Assembly (NCBI GenBank): GCA_031548515.1
Contig: JAVBRB010000025.1
Location: 1-64,000 of the forward strand
Length of the DNA stretch: 64,000 nt
Reading direction: 5' to 3'
From: UBA940 sp031548515
GTDB lineage: Bacteria; Bacteroidota; Bacteroidia; Bacteroidales; Rikenellaceae
The notes below the pieces were generated by a model, which did not search any database, was not told the origin of the DNA, and was given only the letters and a program-made list of their open reading frames with translations. The first letter of the stretch is position 1; every line of letters starts with the position of its first letter. This document shows, piece after piece, positions 8,318-17,441 of the stretch. Both the position numbers and the translations under genes were made by a program.

Positions 8318-9412
8318 TTAAAACACTATCGGCTGCCCGATTTTCGAACTTTCGATGGCCGCTTCGAGTATTTCAACGACCGTAAGATTATTCTCGAGCG
8401 ACGACAGATCCGCCGGCCATACCTTTATTTCGCCGCGCACGGCCGCCTTCAGATAGAGGAACGAGTCGTTGTAAGGGGTATCGAGCGCAGGCGCCCGGAC
8501 CGCTTCCTCCTTCCTGTCGATGCAGACGCGCATCTGCACGGCGTTGTCCTGATAGACATATCCTTTGCTTCCATAAATGTGCATATCCTTGCGGCTCATC
8601 GGCCAATTCCACGAAGCCATTATCTGCACCGTCACTTCGGGATATTCGAGGATTATCGTCGCATCGTCATCGACCAATGGGTAGACATTCGGTTTTTGGT
8701 GGTTCAGTACGGCATAGACGCTTTTCGGCCTCTCGCCTTTCATCAGCCATGTGGCGAGGTTCGCCCCGTAGCAGCCGAAGTCAATCACCGCACCGCCGCC
8801 GTTAAGAACCGGATCGGTGAGCCAGGCGAGAAAATGCGGACCGCAGCCTATCTCTATCGGGCCCTGATGCCCGTCGTATATATTTATGCGGGTGATGTTG
8901 CCGATCGCACCGGTTTCGGTCAGTCTTTGCGCTTCGCGATTAGCCGGATACCATGTAGTTTCGTAATTAGTGAGCAGCAAGATGTTGTTGTCCCGGGCCA
9001 GCTTTGCCATCCGTCCGGCATGTTCGGTGTTGACGGCGAGAGGTTTTTCGACCATGACGTGTATTCCCCTTGGTGCGCACTCTTCGACGACGGCCAGGTG
9101 GTCGTAAATAGAGCCGTAGGCTATCACGGCTTCAGGCTTCGTCTTGTCGAGCATCTCCGCAAGATCGCTGAAGACAATCGATGGGTCGAGTCTGCTCGCC
9201 AAACTGTTTTCTTTCCGTACCATGCCATTGCTTTCCCATGTTCCTACTACGATGAAATCACCCCGGTCCATCCTCGATACCACCTCGCCAAGATGTCCGT
9301 GTGAGAGGCCTGCTACCGCCAGCCTTAACGGTTTGTCTGCCTTTGCGGGTACCTGAGCATTGGCCGATGACAGTGTCATAAACGCGAACAGTGAAGTGAT
9401 GAAATATCTCAT
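8318..9412 (-). CDS. Secreted Gfo/Idh/MocA-family oxidoreductase
   Basis: 364 residues with an N-terminal signal ending at ANAQ, then a Rossmann NAD(P)-binding domain opening LRLAVAGLSHGHLGEVVSRM. The family signature EKPLAV (about residue 126) supplies the catalytic-site lysine region. The C-terminal alpha/beta half follows the GFO_IDH_MocA pattern. These enzymes oxidise or reduce sugars and sugar acids. Exported members are frequent in Bacteroidetes, and some act as NAD-dependent glycosidases. The start overlaps the stop of the upstream BASS transporter by 4 nt, so it is translationally coupled and is the last gene of the NamZ-GH20 operon. A role on the amino sugars or lactyl ethers released by the first two genes is possible but is inferred only from the neighbours. 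Confidence 0.85.
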   Translation of the reverse strand: MRYFITSLFAFMTLSSANAQVPAKADKPLRLAVAGLSHGHLGEVVSRMDRGDFIVVGTWESNGMVRKENSLASRLDPSIVFSDLAEMLDKTKPEAVIAYGSIYDHLAVVEECAPRGIHVMVEKPLAVNTEHAGRMAKLARDNNILLLTNYETTWYPANREAQRLTETGAIGNITRINIYDGHQGPIEIGCGPHFLAWLTDPVLNGGGAVIDFGCYGANLATWLMKGERPKSVYAVLNHQKPNVYPLVDDDATIILEYPEVTVQIMASWNWPMSRKDMHIYGSKGYVYQDNAVQMRVCIDRKEEAVRAPALDTPYNDSFLYLKAAVRGEIKVWPADLSSLENNLTVVEILEAAIESSKIGQPIVF

Positions 9413-10320
9413 ATGTGTTTTTTTCTGGATTTACTTTTCTGTCCGTTGCGCCACAGTTGGTAGCTGTTTATTATCGTCTGCCACAGTACATACGAAGCGG
9501 GGGCGATGGAACTGACAGGATTCAGATAAGTCTGGGCCAGCCATATGGCAAGGATCGTATTTTTCTGTCCCAGGGATTGCCCGCCCGCCACGGTGTCTCC
9601 ATAGCGCCGTCCTATATAACGCCCGGTTATGAATTGCAGGAGGCAGATGGCAAGCGCCACAAGGGCCAGCGTGATCCCTTTTCCCCATGTAAGTCCTTCC
9701 TGCGTCAAAATGAAGTTGATGACACGGCCGGTCACGATGCAAAGCGCCGCGAGCCACAGGTAGAATGACACAGGCTGGTGTTTTTGTATCGTGCGGGCGA
9801 CTTTCGGAGCGAATCTCTTGAGTGCCAGAGCCACCACAAACGGAAGCACCAACATCGGGATAACGCGCAGGAACACGACCAGGAACGAACCCCAGAACGA
9901 GATATCGGCTTCCGGAGAAATTGCTGAGAAGAAGAGCGGCGCACCTATCGCCACTGCGATATTGACCAGTAGCGAGTAGGAGAGCATAGTCGAAACCCTG
10001 GCTCCGAGCATTGACGCTATTACTACTGCCGACGTCGCCGTAGGAGCCATTATGCATATCATGGCTCCTTGAGCGACAGTGTCATCGAAAAGCTGTATGA
10101 ATGCGTAGGCCAATACGCACATCACCGCCTGGATCAGCAGCAGGTTGATGTGCAGTCCCGTGATCTTCATTTCCTTGAGAGTCACTCCGCAAAACGGGAT
10201 GAACAGCATCACGAAGATAAGGTAGGGCGTGAGAAATCCAAGCGAGTCCATGAAGTTATGGAACACTCCTCCCACGACCATCGCCACGGGCATCAACAGC
10301 GTCTGCATTTTTTGCGACAT
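9409..10320 (-). CDS. Bile acid:sodium symporter (BASS) family transporter
   Basis: 303 residues, almost wholly hydrophobic, with eight to ten predicted membrane spans. Signature stretches include FVMLFIPFCGVTL near the start and APTATSAVVIASMLGA at about residues 93-108, the crossover motif region of the BASS fold. A later QKNTILAIWLAQTYLNP segment matches the second crossover helix. The family moves bile acids, organic anions, pantothenate or keto acids with sodium. The substrate here is unknown; its place in an operon for peptidoglycan sugar release suggests an organic anion derived from that pathway, which is inference. It starts 10 nt after the yqeY gene and its stop overlaps the oxidoreductase start by 4 nt. 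Confidence 0.8.
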   Translation of the reverse strand: MSQKMQTLLMPVAMVVGGVFHNFMDSLGFLTPYLIFVMLFIPFCGVTLKEMKITGLHINLLLIQAVMCVLAYAFIQLFDDTVAQGAMICIMAPTATSAVVIASMLGARVSTMLSYSLLVNIAVAIGAPLFFSAISPEADISFWGSFLVVFLRVIPMLVLPFVVALALKRFAPKVARTIQKHQPVSFYLWLAALCIVTGRVINFILTQEGLTWGKGITLALVALAICLLQFITGRYIGRRYGDTVAGGQSLGQKNTILAIWLAQTYLNPVSSIAPASYVLWQTIINSYQLWRNGQKSKSRKKHI

Positions 10321-10330
10321 GCCGATCTTT

Positions 10331-10780
10331 TTAAGAGAGCAATTCGCGTACTTTTGCCGATATGGCGGCTCCTTCGGCTTTCCCGGCCAACTGTTTCGAT
10401 GCCGTGCCCATCACGCGGCCCATGTCTTTCATCGATCCGGCGCCTGTTTCGATGATTATTGCTTTCACTGCGGCTGTCAGTTCGGCATCGTCCATCTGCT
10501 TGGGCAGGAATTCTTTGAGTACTTCGACCTGTGCTGTTTCTTCCGAGGCGAGGTCTTCACGTCCCTGTCCGCGGTAGATCTCTGCCGAATCCGTTCCCTG
10601 CTTTGCCAGTTTCTGAATTATCTTCAGCGTGTCGGCATCGGGCAGTTCATCGATGTTCACTCCGGCCGTTTTGGCCTCAAGGATGTACTTTTTGATGTTG
10701 CGCAGGGTGGCGAGGCGGACCGTGTCCTTTGCCTTCATCGCATCCATGATCCCCTGGCTTACCTGTTTCTCTAAACTCAT
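10331..10780 (-). CDS. yqeY: YqeY/GatB-domain protein
   Basis: 149 residues, the typical size of YqeY. It begins MSLEKQVSQGIMDAMKAKD, continues with TLRNIKKYILEAKT and carries the family pattern EVLKEFLPKQM and AVKAIIIETGAGSMKDMGRVMG. These match the helical tail domain of GatB that recognises tRNA. Free-standing YqeY proteins are widespread and of uncertain role, often proposed in tRNA-dependent amidation. It lies 19 nt after the GH20 gene and 10 nt before the BASS transporter, all on the same strand. Its presence among sugar-catabolic genes is probably positional, without a shared function. Confidence 0.88.
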   Translation of the reverse strand: MSLEKQVSQGIMDAMKAKDTVRLATLRNIKKYILEAKTAGVNIDELPDADTLKIIQKLAKQGTDSAEIYRGQGREDLASEETAQVEVLKEFLPKQMDDAELTAAVKAIIIETGAGSMKDMGRVMGTASKQLAGKAEGAAISAKVRELLS

Positions 10781-10799
10781 ATTCGTATCGTTAAATTAT

Positions 10800-12821
10800 C
10801 TATCTTATATCCAACGGCTGTATTATCACGAAAGGTTCGCCGTTGCCGTCAGTTTCCGAAACTATCCTGACGGCGTGGACCGGCTGGCCGGGGCGGATGG
10901 TCGCGCCGAGGTCGCGCAGTTCGGCCACCGTCTCAAAATTCTTTCCGTCATAGCTTATTTCCACCCGTCCAGACGGCACTCCGGCACGCGGCAGGTGCTC
11001 GTATCCGGTTTTTATTCCCATGGATTTGCAAGTGACGGGTGCCGAAAATTTCCACATGAACCAGTCATTTTTTCGACAGGTGACAGTGGTGCGTGCGGTG
11101 TTCTTGTAGGCGGCCAGATTGCTGAACGGGAATTTGGCCGCCTCATTCAACGAACTTGTGAAAGCCACTGCAGGGGTTATGCGTGGGGATGCTGCGGCCA
11201 TCTCTTTGGCGGCCTGCGCGTCTTTCTCTGTGCGGAAGCCGATACCCATCGCCAGCAGGCGGTCGTAATGAGCGGCCGAAAGCCTGTTTTCGAAATCGTT
11301 CCATGAACGCGCCGCCTGGGGCGTCCAGTTCAGCTCTGCGAGCGCACATATGCGCGGATAAAGTTGATAGTCAAGAAAGTCCAACCCCTGCGACAACAGC
11401 AGCTCCCCGAAGAACGTGGCCTCGACGCCCCGGACATTCTTCATTTCGGCTTCCGTGAAACCCTGTCCCGCAAAATCGAACGAATAGACCCATTCAGGCG
11501 ACACTATTCCTGCCCAGATATGTCCGGTCTCGTTCTGCGACTGGCGCATGTCGAAGTAGAAATACTTGCCGGGAACGACCACCGTCGGATATCCCGCTGC
11601 TGCGGCTTTACGGCAAGCCTCCACGTTTTCCCATCCATATACCGTTGCAGACTTGTCTAGTTTTCCGCTGGATGAGGCTTCGTTCCATACTCCCGCAGTC
11701 TTTCCGTACTTCGCAGCGATCGAGGCTGCGCGTTCCATGAAAACGTCTTCCAGTCCGGCGGCCTCCTTAATGCCTTTTCCGGCCATCAGTGCCTTGCAGT
11801 GGGGGCATTGCGACCACTGTCCGGGTTCGACTTCGTCGCCACCGAGGTGGATGTATTCCGACGGGAATATCCTGCTCAATTCACCGATTATCCTGTCGAG
11901 CATCTCGTAGTTTTCTTCGCGCGAAACGCACCAAACGTTGCGGCGGTCGTAGCCGGCTGTCGCAGTGAGGTCCGGCTTGTAGGCGCAGAGAATCTCCGGA
12001 TATACCAGCGCCGTCGCGCGGCTGTGCCCCGGAAGCTCGATCTCGGGGATTATCTCGATGTTGCGCGCCTTTGCATAGGCGACAATCTCGTGAAGTTCGG
12101 CCTGGGTGTAGTAGCCGCCGTATTTCTCGTCCCATGCACCGTAAATGGGTTTCACCGGGGAGTCGCCTCCGCGGAAACCGGCTGCTTCGGCCAGTTTTGG
12201 ATAGCTCTTTATCTCGATGCGCCATGCCTCGTCGTCAGTCAGGTGCAGGTGGAACTTGTTGATTTTATGGTAGGCTAGATTGTCGATAAATCGCAGCAAG
12301 TCAGCCTTAGGGACGAATGCGCGCGCTACGTCGAGCATGAAACCGCGGTAGGCGAACCTCGGATAATCTTCGATGATAATACCGTCTATGGACCAACAGA
12401 AGTTGCGCTGTGTTTTTTCGTAAACTTCCGGCGGAAGCAACTGCAGCAGAGTCTGGATACCGTTGAAAACACCCCCGTAGTCCCTGCCGCATATGCGGAT
12501 GCGGTTGGCCGTAACGCTCATGCGGTAGCCATCGGCCGGAATGTGCATGGACTCGTCCAGCTCCAGGTAAATGTGGTTGGGCAGCCTCGAATAGTTGTTG
12601 TATGTGCCAACGCTGCTTATCGGCCGGCATCCCGGCAGATAGCCGGCCAGATAATCCGCCAGCGGCATCAGTTCCGGCGAAGTGTAGTTGATCCAGACGG
12701 CGGAGGTCAGGATGAACGTGCCGGGGCCTTTTTCGACGCAGACCGGTTTCGGAACTATCTCCGCACCCATGGCAGATGTGCAGAACATCAATATGGCGGT
12801 TAAAAATTTAATTTTCTTCAT
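10800..12821 (-). CDS. Family 20 beta-N-acetylhexosaminidase, exported
   Basis: 673 residues from the ATG at 12821, which opens a clean signal peptide (MKKIKFLTAILMF, ending near AMGA). An upstream in-frame Met at 12863 would bury the signal and is rejected. The GH20b alpha/beta domain covers about residues 20-140. The catalytic barrel opens with FAYRGFMLDVAR and holds the substrate-assisted pair Asp329-Glu330 in HLGGDEVEPGQW. A C-terminal beta-sandwich (about 560-673) looks like a carbohydrate-binding discoidin or chitobiase-C module. The enzyme removes terminal beta-linked GlcNAc or GalNAc. The start overlaps the stop of the NamZ gene by 14 nt, so the two are coupled. GlcNAc removal next to an exo-muramidase points to peptidoglycan turnover; host glycans remain an alternative. 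Confidence 0.92.
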   Translation of the reverse strand: MKKIKFLTAILMFCTSAMGAEIVPKPVCVEKGPGTFILTSAVWINYTSPELMPLADYLAGYLPGCRPISSVGTYNNYSRLPNHIYLELDESMHIPADGYRMSVTANRIRICGRDYGGVFNGIQTLLQLLPPEVYEKTQRNFCWSIDGIIIEDYPRFAYRGFMLDVARAFVPKADLLRFIDNLAYHKINKFHLHLTDDEAWRIEIKSYPKLAEAAGFRGGDSPVKPIYGAWDEKYGGYYTQAELHEIVAYAKARNIEIIPEIELPGHSRATALVYPEILCAYKPDLTATAGYDRRNVWCVSREENYEMLDRIIGELSRIFPSEYIHLGGDEVEPGQWSQCPHCKALMAGKGIKEAAGLEDVFMERAASIAAKYGKTAGVWNEASSSGKLDKSATVYGWENVEACRKAAAAGYPTVVVPGKYFYFDMRQSQNETGHIWAGIVSPEWVYSFDFAGQGFTEAEMKNVRGVEATFFGELLLSQGLDFLDYQLYPRICALAELNWTPQAARSWNDFENRLSAAHYDRLLAMGIGFRTEKDAQAAKEMAAASPRITPAVAFTSSLNEAAKFPFSNLAAYKNTARTTVTCRKNDWFMWKFSAPVTCKSMGIKTGYEHLPRAGVPSGRVEISYDGKNFETVAELRDLGATIRPGQPVHAVRIVSETDGNGEPFVIIQPLDIR

Positions 12822-13983
12822 ATAAAAGATATGGTTGCCTTCGGATTCTGAATTTTTCGACATCGCCGGCCCAACGCGCCTTTATCTCTCCGGCTGTGCG
12901 GCCATGTTCGATCATTTCACGGACATACGGAACTCCCATGAGATTTTCGAAGAACGGGGTCAGGAATTTGGTGTTGCCGATCTGGCGGTAACAGTCGATA
13001 AGGTACGTAAGGTCCACGCCGCGGGCAATTATGGTTTCGTTGTCCGGTTCGGTTCGCATGTCGCGTCCGCGGCACAGCTTGCCGCTCTGCGGAGGGGTGG
13101 GTGCACCCGCATTGGGTAGAGGAGTGAACGTGAAGTCACCCGCGAGGCCGGGATTGCCGTAGACCTGGAACGGGAAATCGGTCCCGCGCCCGATGCTTAC
13201 CGGAGTTGCCTCGAAGAAACAGAGCGACGGATAGAGGTATATTGCGCGCATGTTCGGCAGGTTGGGCGAGGGCCTTACGGGAAGTTTATAACGTGTCGCG
13301 TGCGTGTAATTTTCACACCCTACTACTACCAGATCGCATTTTACGCCCCCTTTGAGCCATTTTTCGCCGTTTATCATCCGTGCAAGTTCGCCTAAAGTCA
13401 TTCCGTGGACTATAGGAATTGGGTGCATTCCCACAAATGAACGGTATCGCACGGTATCGAGTATCGGACCGTCGATATACATTCCGTTGGGATTCGGGCG
13501 GTCGAGCACCACGAGCGGAACTCCGTTTCCGGCGCAGGTTTCCATCACATAGTGAAGTGTCGAAAGATATGTGTAGTAGCGCAGTCCCACGTCCTGGATG
13601 TCGAAAACAATTATATCACACTGTTTTAAGTCCTCCATTTTCGGCTTCTTGCTGTTCCCGTGCAGGGATGCTATGCGTATTCCGGTCTTTGCATCCGTTT
13701 CGTCGCCGACGTGTTCTCCTGCGCCCAGATTGCCGCGGAAACCGTGCTCCGGTGCCCACACCAGCGCGATGTTCGTGCCGCAGGACAACAGCGTATCCAC
13801 AAGATGAGTCCGTCCTACGAGTCCGGTGCTGTTGGTTACGATGCCGACGCGTCGGCCCTTCAGCATCGGAAGGTATTTGTCCATACGTTCGGCGCCCACC
13901 GTCACGCCGCCATCAACGTAGTTCGCCTGTGCGAAACACGCCTGAGCGAACAACAGAAGGAGCAGCAGCGGGAGCTTTTTCAA
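12808..13983 (-). CDS. namZ: DUF1343 / NamZ-type exo-beta-N-acetylmuramidase
   Basis: 391 residues with a signal peptide ending at CFAQ. The mature protein follows the DUF1343 pattern: GRRVGIVTNSTGLVG, VWAPEHGFRGN, IVFDIQDVGLRYYTY, VLDRPNPNG and a C-terminal segment of short Tyr- and Arg-rich strands. The family founder NamZ of Bacillus subtilis releases terminal MurNAc from peptidoglycan fragments (CAZy GH171), and Tannerella has relatives, so the assignment to muramidase activity is by family. It is first in an operon whose second gene, coupled by a 14-nt overlap, is a hexosaminidase that would expose the next MurNAc. I see no MurNAc kinase, etherase or amidase in the window. Confidence 0.85.
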   Translation of the reverse strand: MKKLPLLLLLLFAQACFAQANYVDGGVTVGAERMDKYLPMLKGRRVGIVTNSTGLVGRTHLVDTLLSCGTNIALVWAPEHGFRGNLGAGEHVGDETDAKTGIRIASLHGNSKKPKMEDLKQCDIIVFDIQDVGLRYYTYLSTLHYVMETCAGNGVPLVVLDRPNPNGMYIDGPILDTVRYRSFVGMHPIPIVHGMTLGELARMINGEKWLKGGVKCDLVVVGCENYTHATRYKLPVRPSPNLPNMRAIYLYPSLCFFEATPVSIGRGTDFPFQVYGNPGLAGDFTFTPLPNAGAPTPPQSGKLCRGRDMRTEPDNETIIARGVDLTYLIDCYRQIGNTKFLTPFFENLMGVPYVREMIEHGRTAGEIKARWAGDVEKFRIRRQPYLLYEEN

Positions 13984-14006
13984 TTCGGCGATTTTTTAAT
14001 GATAGG

Positions 14007-14014
14007 CAAATTTA
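14007..14014 (-). promoter_or_regulatory. Possible -7 box of the namZ operon
   Basis: TAAATTTG on the minus strand fits TAnnTTTG and would place the start of transcription about 17 nt before the namZ ATG. No TTG at the right distance upstream is visible, so this is half a promoter. Confidence 0.4.
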
Positions 14015-14064
14015 TGCTTTTTTGCCCGGAAACCATTACCTTTACAAATCTAAATTGTAAACAA

Positions 14065-14844
14065 ATGGATAACAAGACCGCGGTGGCCCTGGCGCGCCTC
14101 GTAGATATAATGGACGAGTTGAGGGTGAAATGTCCATGGGACCGCGAGCAGACGATTGAATCACTGCGTAAAAACACCATAGAGGAGACTTACGAACTGG
14201 TCGACGCCATAGACGAGGGTAATCTCGACCATGTGCGCGAAGAGTTGGGTGACTTGTTGCTGCACATCGTTTTCTACTCCAGGATAGGCTCGGAGAAAGG
14301 TGCATTCGACCTTTCAGATGTTGCGAATGGCATCTCAGACAAACTGGTATACCGTCACCCCCACGTTTTCGGAGACGTTCAGGCCGACACTCCCGCCCAG
14401 GTCAAACATAACTGGGAGGAACTGAAACAGCGTGAGGGCAAAAAGCGCAAAGGCGTGCTGTCGGGTGTTCCGCAAAGTCTTCCGGCGATGGTCAAGGCCT
14501 ACAGGGTGGGGGAGAAGGCCGCTTCGATAGGTTTCGACTGGGAAAAGCGCGAAGATGTGTGGGACAAGGTTCGCGAAGAAGCCGGCGAACTGAAAATCGA
14601 AATCGAAGCAAGCAATAGCCACCGCCGTATTGAAGAGGAGTTCGGGGACTTGTTCTTTGCCTTGATAAACGCCGCGCGCCTTTATGGCGTCGATCCGGAA
14701 CAGGCGCTCGAACGCACCAACAGAAAATTCATCCAAAGGTTTAATTATATTGAGTCAAAAGCTTTGGAGTCAGGATGCGAACTCGGCGGCATGACCATTG
14801 CGGAGATGGACGTGTTGTGGAACGAGGCAAAGATTAAACTATAA
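14065..14844 (+). CDS. mazG: Nucleoside triphosphate pyrophosphohydrolase MazG
   Basis: 259 residues from the ATG at 14065 (MDNKTAVALARLVDIM). Two tandem MazG domains are visible. The first has CPWDREQT and the metal-binding EETYELVDAI and EELGDLL. The second starts after a GVPQSLPAMVKAYR linker and carries EEAGELKIEI and EEFGDLFFALINAAR. The enzyme hydrolyses NTPs and aberrant nucleotides to monophosphate and pyrophosphate, as a housekeeping or stress-response function. A longer open frame upstream overlaps the divergent namZ leader and is not used. The gamma-carbonic anhydrase gene starts 12 nt after the stop, so the pair is cotranscribed. Confidence 0.93.
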   Translation: MDNKTAVALARLVDIMDELRVKCPWDREQTIESLRKNTIEETYELVDAIDEGNLDHVREELGDLLLHIVFYSRIGSEKGAFDLSDVANGISDKLVYRHPHVFGDVQADTPAQVKHNWEELKQREGKKRKGVLSGVPQSLPAMVKAYRVGEKAASIGFDWEKREDVWDKVREEAGELKIEIEASNSHRRIEEEFGDLFFALINAARLYGVDPEQALERTNRKFIQRFNYIESKALESGCELGGMTIAEMDVLWNEAKIKL

Positions 14845-14856
14845 CTTTAGATAAAT

Positions 14857-15390
14857 ATGGCAATCATAAAGAGCGTAAGGGGATTTACCCCTGTGGTAGG
14901 CGAAGGAACTTTCCTTGCGGAAACGGCGGTGCTGATAGGCGACGTGACGATCGGCAAAGACTGCAGTATATGGTACGGGGCGGTGCTTCGCGGAGATGTC
15001 AATAAAATCACAGTCGGAGACCGTACCAACATTCAGGACGGAGCGGTGCTTCATACGCTTTTCGACGGCTCGCCCAATCCGTCTCAAACCCATATCGGCA
15101 GCGACGTTTCTATAGGCCACAACGCCATAATCCACGGGGCTACGGTAGAAGACGGATGCCTGATAGGTATGGGTGCGACGATACTTGACAATGCAGTCGT
15201 TCCGTCTGGCTGCATAATCGCGGCTAACGCGCTCGTGCTGTCGAACTCGAAACTGGAACCCAACAGCGTTTACGCAGGAGTGCCAGCCAAAAAGGTCAAA
15301 GAAATAACGCCGGATCAAAAACGTGATATCATCGAAAGGACCTGCCGTGATTATATGCTTTACGCCTCCTGGTACGACAATTGTAAATAA
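14857..15390 (+). CDS. Gamma-carbonic anhydrase family protein
   Basis: 177 residues forming a left-handed beta helix of hexapeptide repeats (IGDVTIG, IWYGAVLRGDVNKITVG and further turns). The three zinc-ligand histidines of the gamma class appear in VLHTLF and in SIGHNAIIHG. Such proteins hydrate carbon dioxide or act as zinc-dependent acyl-binding homologues of PaaY/YrdA. Activity cannot be decided from the sequence. It follows mazG by 12 nt. A terminator with a long T-rich tail lies about 100 nt downstream. Confidence 0.9.
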   Translation: MAIIKSVRGFTPVVGEGTFLAETAVLIGDVTIGKDCSIWYGAVLRGDVNKITVGDRTNIQDGAVLHTLFDGSPNPSQTHIGSDVSIGHNAIIHGATVEDGCLIGMGATILDNAVVPSGCIIAANALVLSNSKLEPNSVYAGVPAKKVKEITPDQKRDIIERTCRDYMLYASWYDNCK

Positions 15391-15486
15391 AAATTAATAC
15401 ACTGTTTGTTAAGATATTGGATATAATTATCTGGATTGATGCTTTGCGTAATTTAAAACTTCAGATAGTCCGATTGTTGAAAGTGA

Positions 15487-15525
15487 AACGTGATTTTTTG
15501 CCGAGCAAAATCACGTTTTGCTTTT
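15487..15525 (+). terminator. Intrinsic terminator after the mazG unit
   Basis: An 11-bp perfect stem (15487-15497 with 15507-15517) with a 9-nt loop and a following TTGCTTTTATTT tail. The stem ends are AT-rich, so it could also act in reverse, but no reverse gene lies near. Confidence 0.75.
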
Positions 15526-15586
15526 ATTTCAGCACGGTTGTTGCTCATGTCGATCCTAAAATCTATTTGGAAGCCGACCATTGCCC

Positions 15587-16765
15587 ATGAAAAAACAGAA
15601 CGCCATTCTTGTACTACTGCCGATGCTTCTCTGTTATTTCGTGATGGGGTTTATGGATGTGGTGGGCATTTCTACGAGTTATGTGCAGGCTGATTTTGGC
15701 GACCGCATGCCGGCCGAGGTTTTCGGATTCCTGCCTTCGGTGGTCTTTTTATGGTTCCTTTTCCTGTCGATTCCCTCCGCCATGCTGATGAACCGCATCG
15801 GGCGTAAGAATACGGTCCTGCTGAGTATGGTTTTTACACTTGCCGGGGTAATGATGCCCTATGTTTTCTACGGTTTTGTGTCCACTCTGATCGGTTTTGC
15901 ACTGCTAGGCATAGGCAATACAATTTTGCAGGTGGGGATAAATCCGCTGATCTCGAATGTGGTTTCGGGCGACCGTATGACAGGTGCGCTTACCTGGGGG
16001 CAGGTTTTCAGGTCTGTTTGTTCGCTTTCGGGGCCTTTCATTGCAGGCTTTGCGGCACGGACGCTTGACAACTGGCGGTTGGTGTTTCTCATATATGGCA
16101 TTGTCACGGCGCTGACGGCCGTATGGCTGTTCCTTACCCCGGTCAGGCGCGAGGGACTACAGGGAGTGTCCTCTTTCAGCGCGGCTTTCTCGCTTCTGAA
16201 AGACCGGCGCATACTGATGCTTTTCTTTGCCATGATGGCTTTTGTCGCGGTGGATATAGGCACCAATACCGAGGCCCCGCGCCTATTGATGGAACGTTTG
16301 GGACTCGACCCGAACATGACGGCGTCGGTTACGCGGACAAGCCATGCGGCCACGCCATATTTTGCCTGCCGCCTCATCGGGGCGCTGGCCGGAGCTTTCA
16401 TACTTGCGAAATCCGACGCACTGAGATACTACAGAATAAATGTGGCCGTTATGCTTTTAACATTCGTCGGATTGATGTTCGCGCAGGGTGAAGTTTTGAT
16501 ACTCGTTCTTACAGGCGTCGTCGGCCTTACCTGTTCGAGCCTTTTCCCGGTGATGCTTTCGCTGGCAATGCGGTCGGCCCCGATGCGTGAGAACGAGGTT
16601 TCGGGATTGATGATAACGTCTATCTGCGGAGGGGCGGTCATTTCGCCCGTAATGTCCTATGCCGTGAAATTTTTAGGCGGCGCGCAGTTGTGGGCCGTAG
16701 CCGTCCTTGCATTGGTTGCTTTGTTCCTTAATTTTGCCGGAGTAAAATTAAAAAAAACAGTTTAA
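15587..16765 (+). CDS. Major facilitator superfamily permease
   Basis: 392 residues from the ATG at 15587; a TTG two codons upstream is not needed. Twelve hydrophobic spans can be counted. The MFS loop 2-3 motif appears as MNRIGRKN and a second half begins near a SLLKDRRILMLF loop. The arrangement resembles sugar permeases of the FucP/glucose-galactose type common in Bacteroidetes, but diagnostic sugar-binding residues cannot be assigned by eye. The gene stands alone: a terminator precedes it, and the outer-membrane barrel gene 13 nt downstream may be cotranscribed. Confidence 0.85.
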   Translation: MKKQNAILVLLPMLLCYFVMGFMDVVGISTSYVQADFGDRMPAEVFGFLPSVVFLWFLFLSIPSAMLMNRIGRKNTVLLSMVFTLAGVMMPYVFYGFVSTLIGFALLGIGNTILQVGINPLISNVVSGDRMTGALTWGQVFRSVCSLSGPFIAGFAARTLDNWRLVFLIYGIVTALTAVWLFLTPVRREGLQGVSSFSAAFSLLKDRRILMLFFAMMAFVAVDIGTNTEAPRLLMERLGLDPNMTASVTRTSHAATPYFACRLIGALAGAFILAKSDALRYYRINVAVMLLTFVGLMFAQGEVLILVLTGVVGLTCSSLFPVMLSLAMRSAPMRENEVSGLMITSICGGAVISPVMSYAVKFLGGAQLWAVAVLALVALFLNFAGVKLKKTV

Positions 16766-16778
16766 CAATTAATTGATT

Positions 16779-17426
16779 ATGAAGAAGATAGTTTTAACGA
16801 TGCTTTGCGTCGTGGTCCTGTCGGCCGCATCGGCGCAATATTACAAGAACAACATTCCCGGGATTCGCGGAGGCTTGAACATCGCTTCGCTCTCCGATTC
16901 ACGGATGGGCACCACCTATGTCGACCGGCCTGCCAAATTCGGATGGAACCTTGGTTTCTCCGACCAGATCCTGTTGAGCCAAAGCATGCCGTTCTATTTC
17001 GAGACGGGACTTTACCTTTCCAATAAAGGGGGAAAATGGAGCGGTTCCCAAACGTCGGGAGATGTCGTAACCACAGAAAGCCAAATGTTCGGTATGACTT
17101 ATCTGCAGGTCCCGGCGAAGATAAATTACCATATCGAACTTGAATCGTTTTCGATAGAGCCGTTCCTTGGTTTCCACTATGCGCTTGGATTATGGGGGCG
17201 TTCGGTACAGACGGTCGACGACCGGAAAAACGTACAAAAAAAACTGTATGACCAAGATACTTTCAAGCGTTCGGACGTCGGCATGTCGCTCGGACTAGGA
17301 ACTTCATGGTCGAATGTTTACGCTGCCGTAGGATGGGAGTGCGGATTCCTGAACATCAGTAAAACAGACGACTCGAAAGCTCGTAATACCAGTAACTTCA
17401 TGATCACGGCGGGCTATAATTTCTAA
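16779..17426 (+). CDS. PorT-like outer-membrane beta-barrel protein
   Basis: 215 residues from the ATG at 16779, with a signal ending at SAQ. The mature protein is made of alternating hydrophobic and polar strands with frequent aromatic ends and closes with SNFMITAGYNF, the terminal-Phe signature of outer-membrane barrels. Phrases such as GIRGGLNIASLSD and FYFETGLYLSNKG match the PorT/outer-membrane beta-barrel family of Bacteroidetes, about eight strands. No function can be given. It starts 13 nt after the permease and is followed by a terminator. Confidence 0.8.
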   Translation: MKKIVLTMLCVVVLSAASAQYYKNNIPGIRGGLNIASLSDSRMGTTYVDRPAKFGWNLGFSDQILLSQSMPFYFETGLYLSNKGGKWSGSQTSGDVVTTESQMFGMTYLQVPAKINYHIELESFSIEPFLGFHYALGLWGRSVQTVDDRKNVQKKLYDQDTFKRSDVGMSLGLGTSWSNVYAAVGWECGFLNISKTDDSKARNTSNFMITAGYNF

Positions 17427-17441
17427 AGCATGCATAACAGT

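Noticed and set aside
8234..9304. A 356-codon plus-strand frame opposite the oxidoreductase gene
   Set aside because: It covers the terminator at 8260-8290 and has no recognisable sequence, while the minus strand encodes a complete Gfo/Idh/MocA protein.
12822..12863. Longer N-terminus for the GH20 enzyme
   Set aside because: It would place 14 polar residues before the signal peptide and increase overlap with namZ; the ATG at 12821 gives a normal signal.
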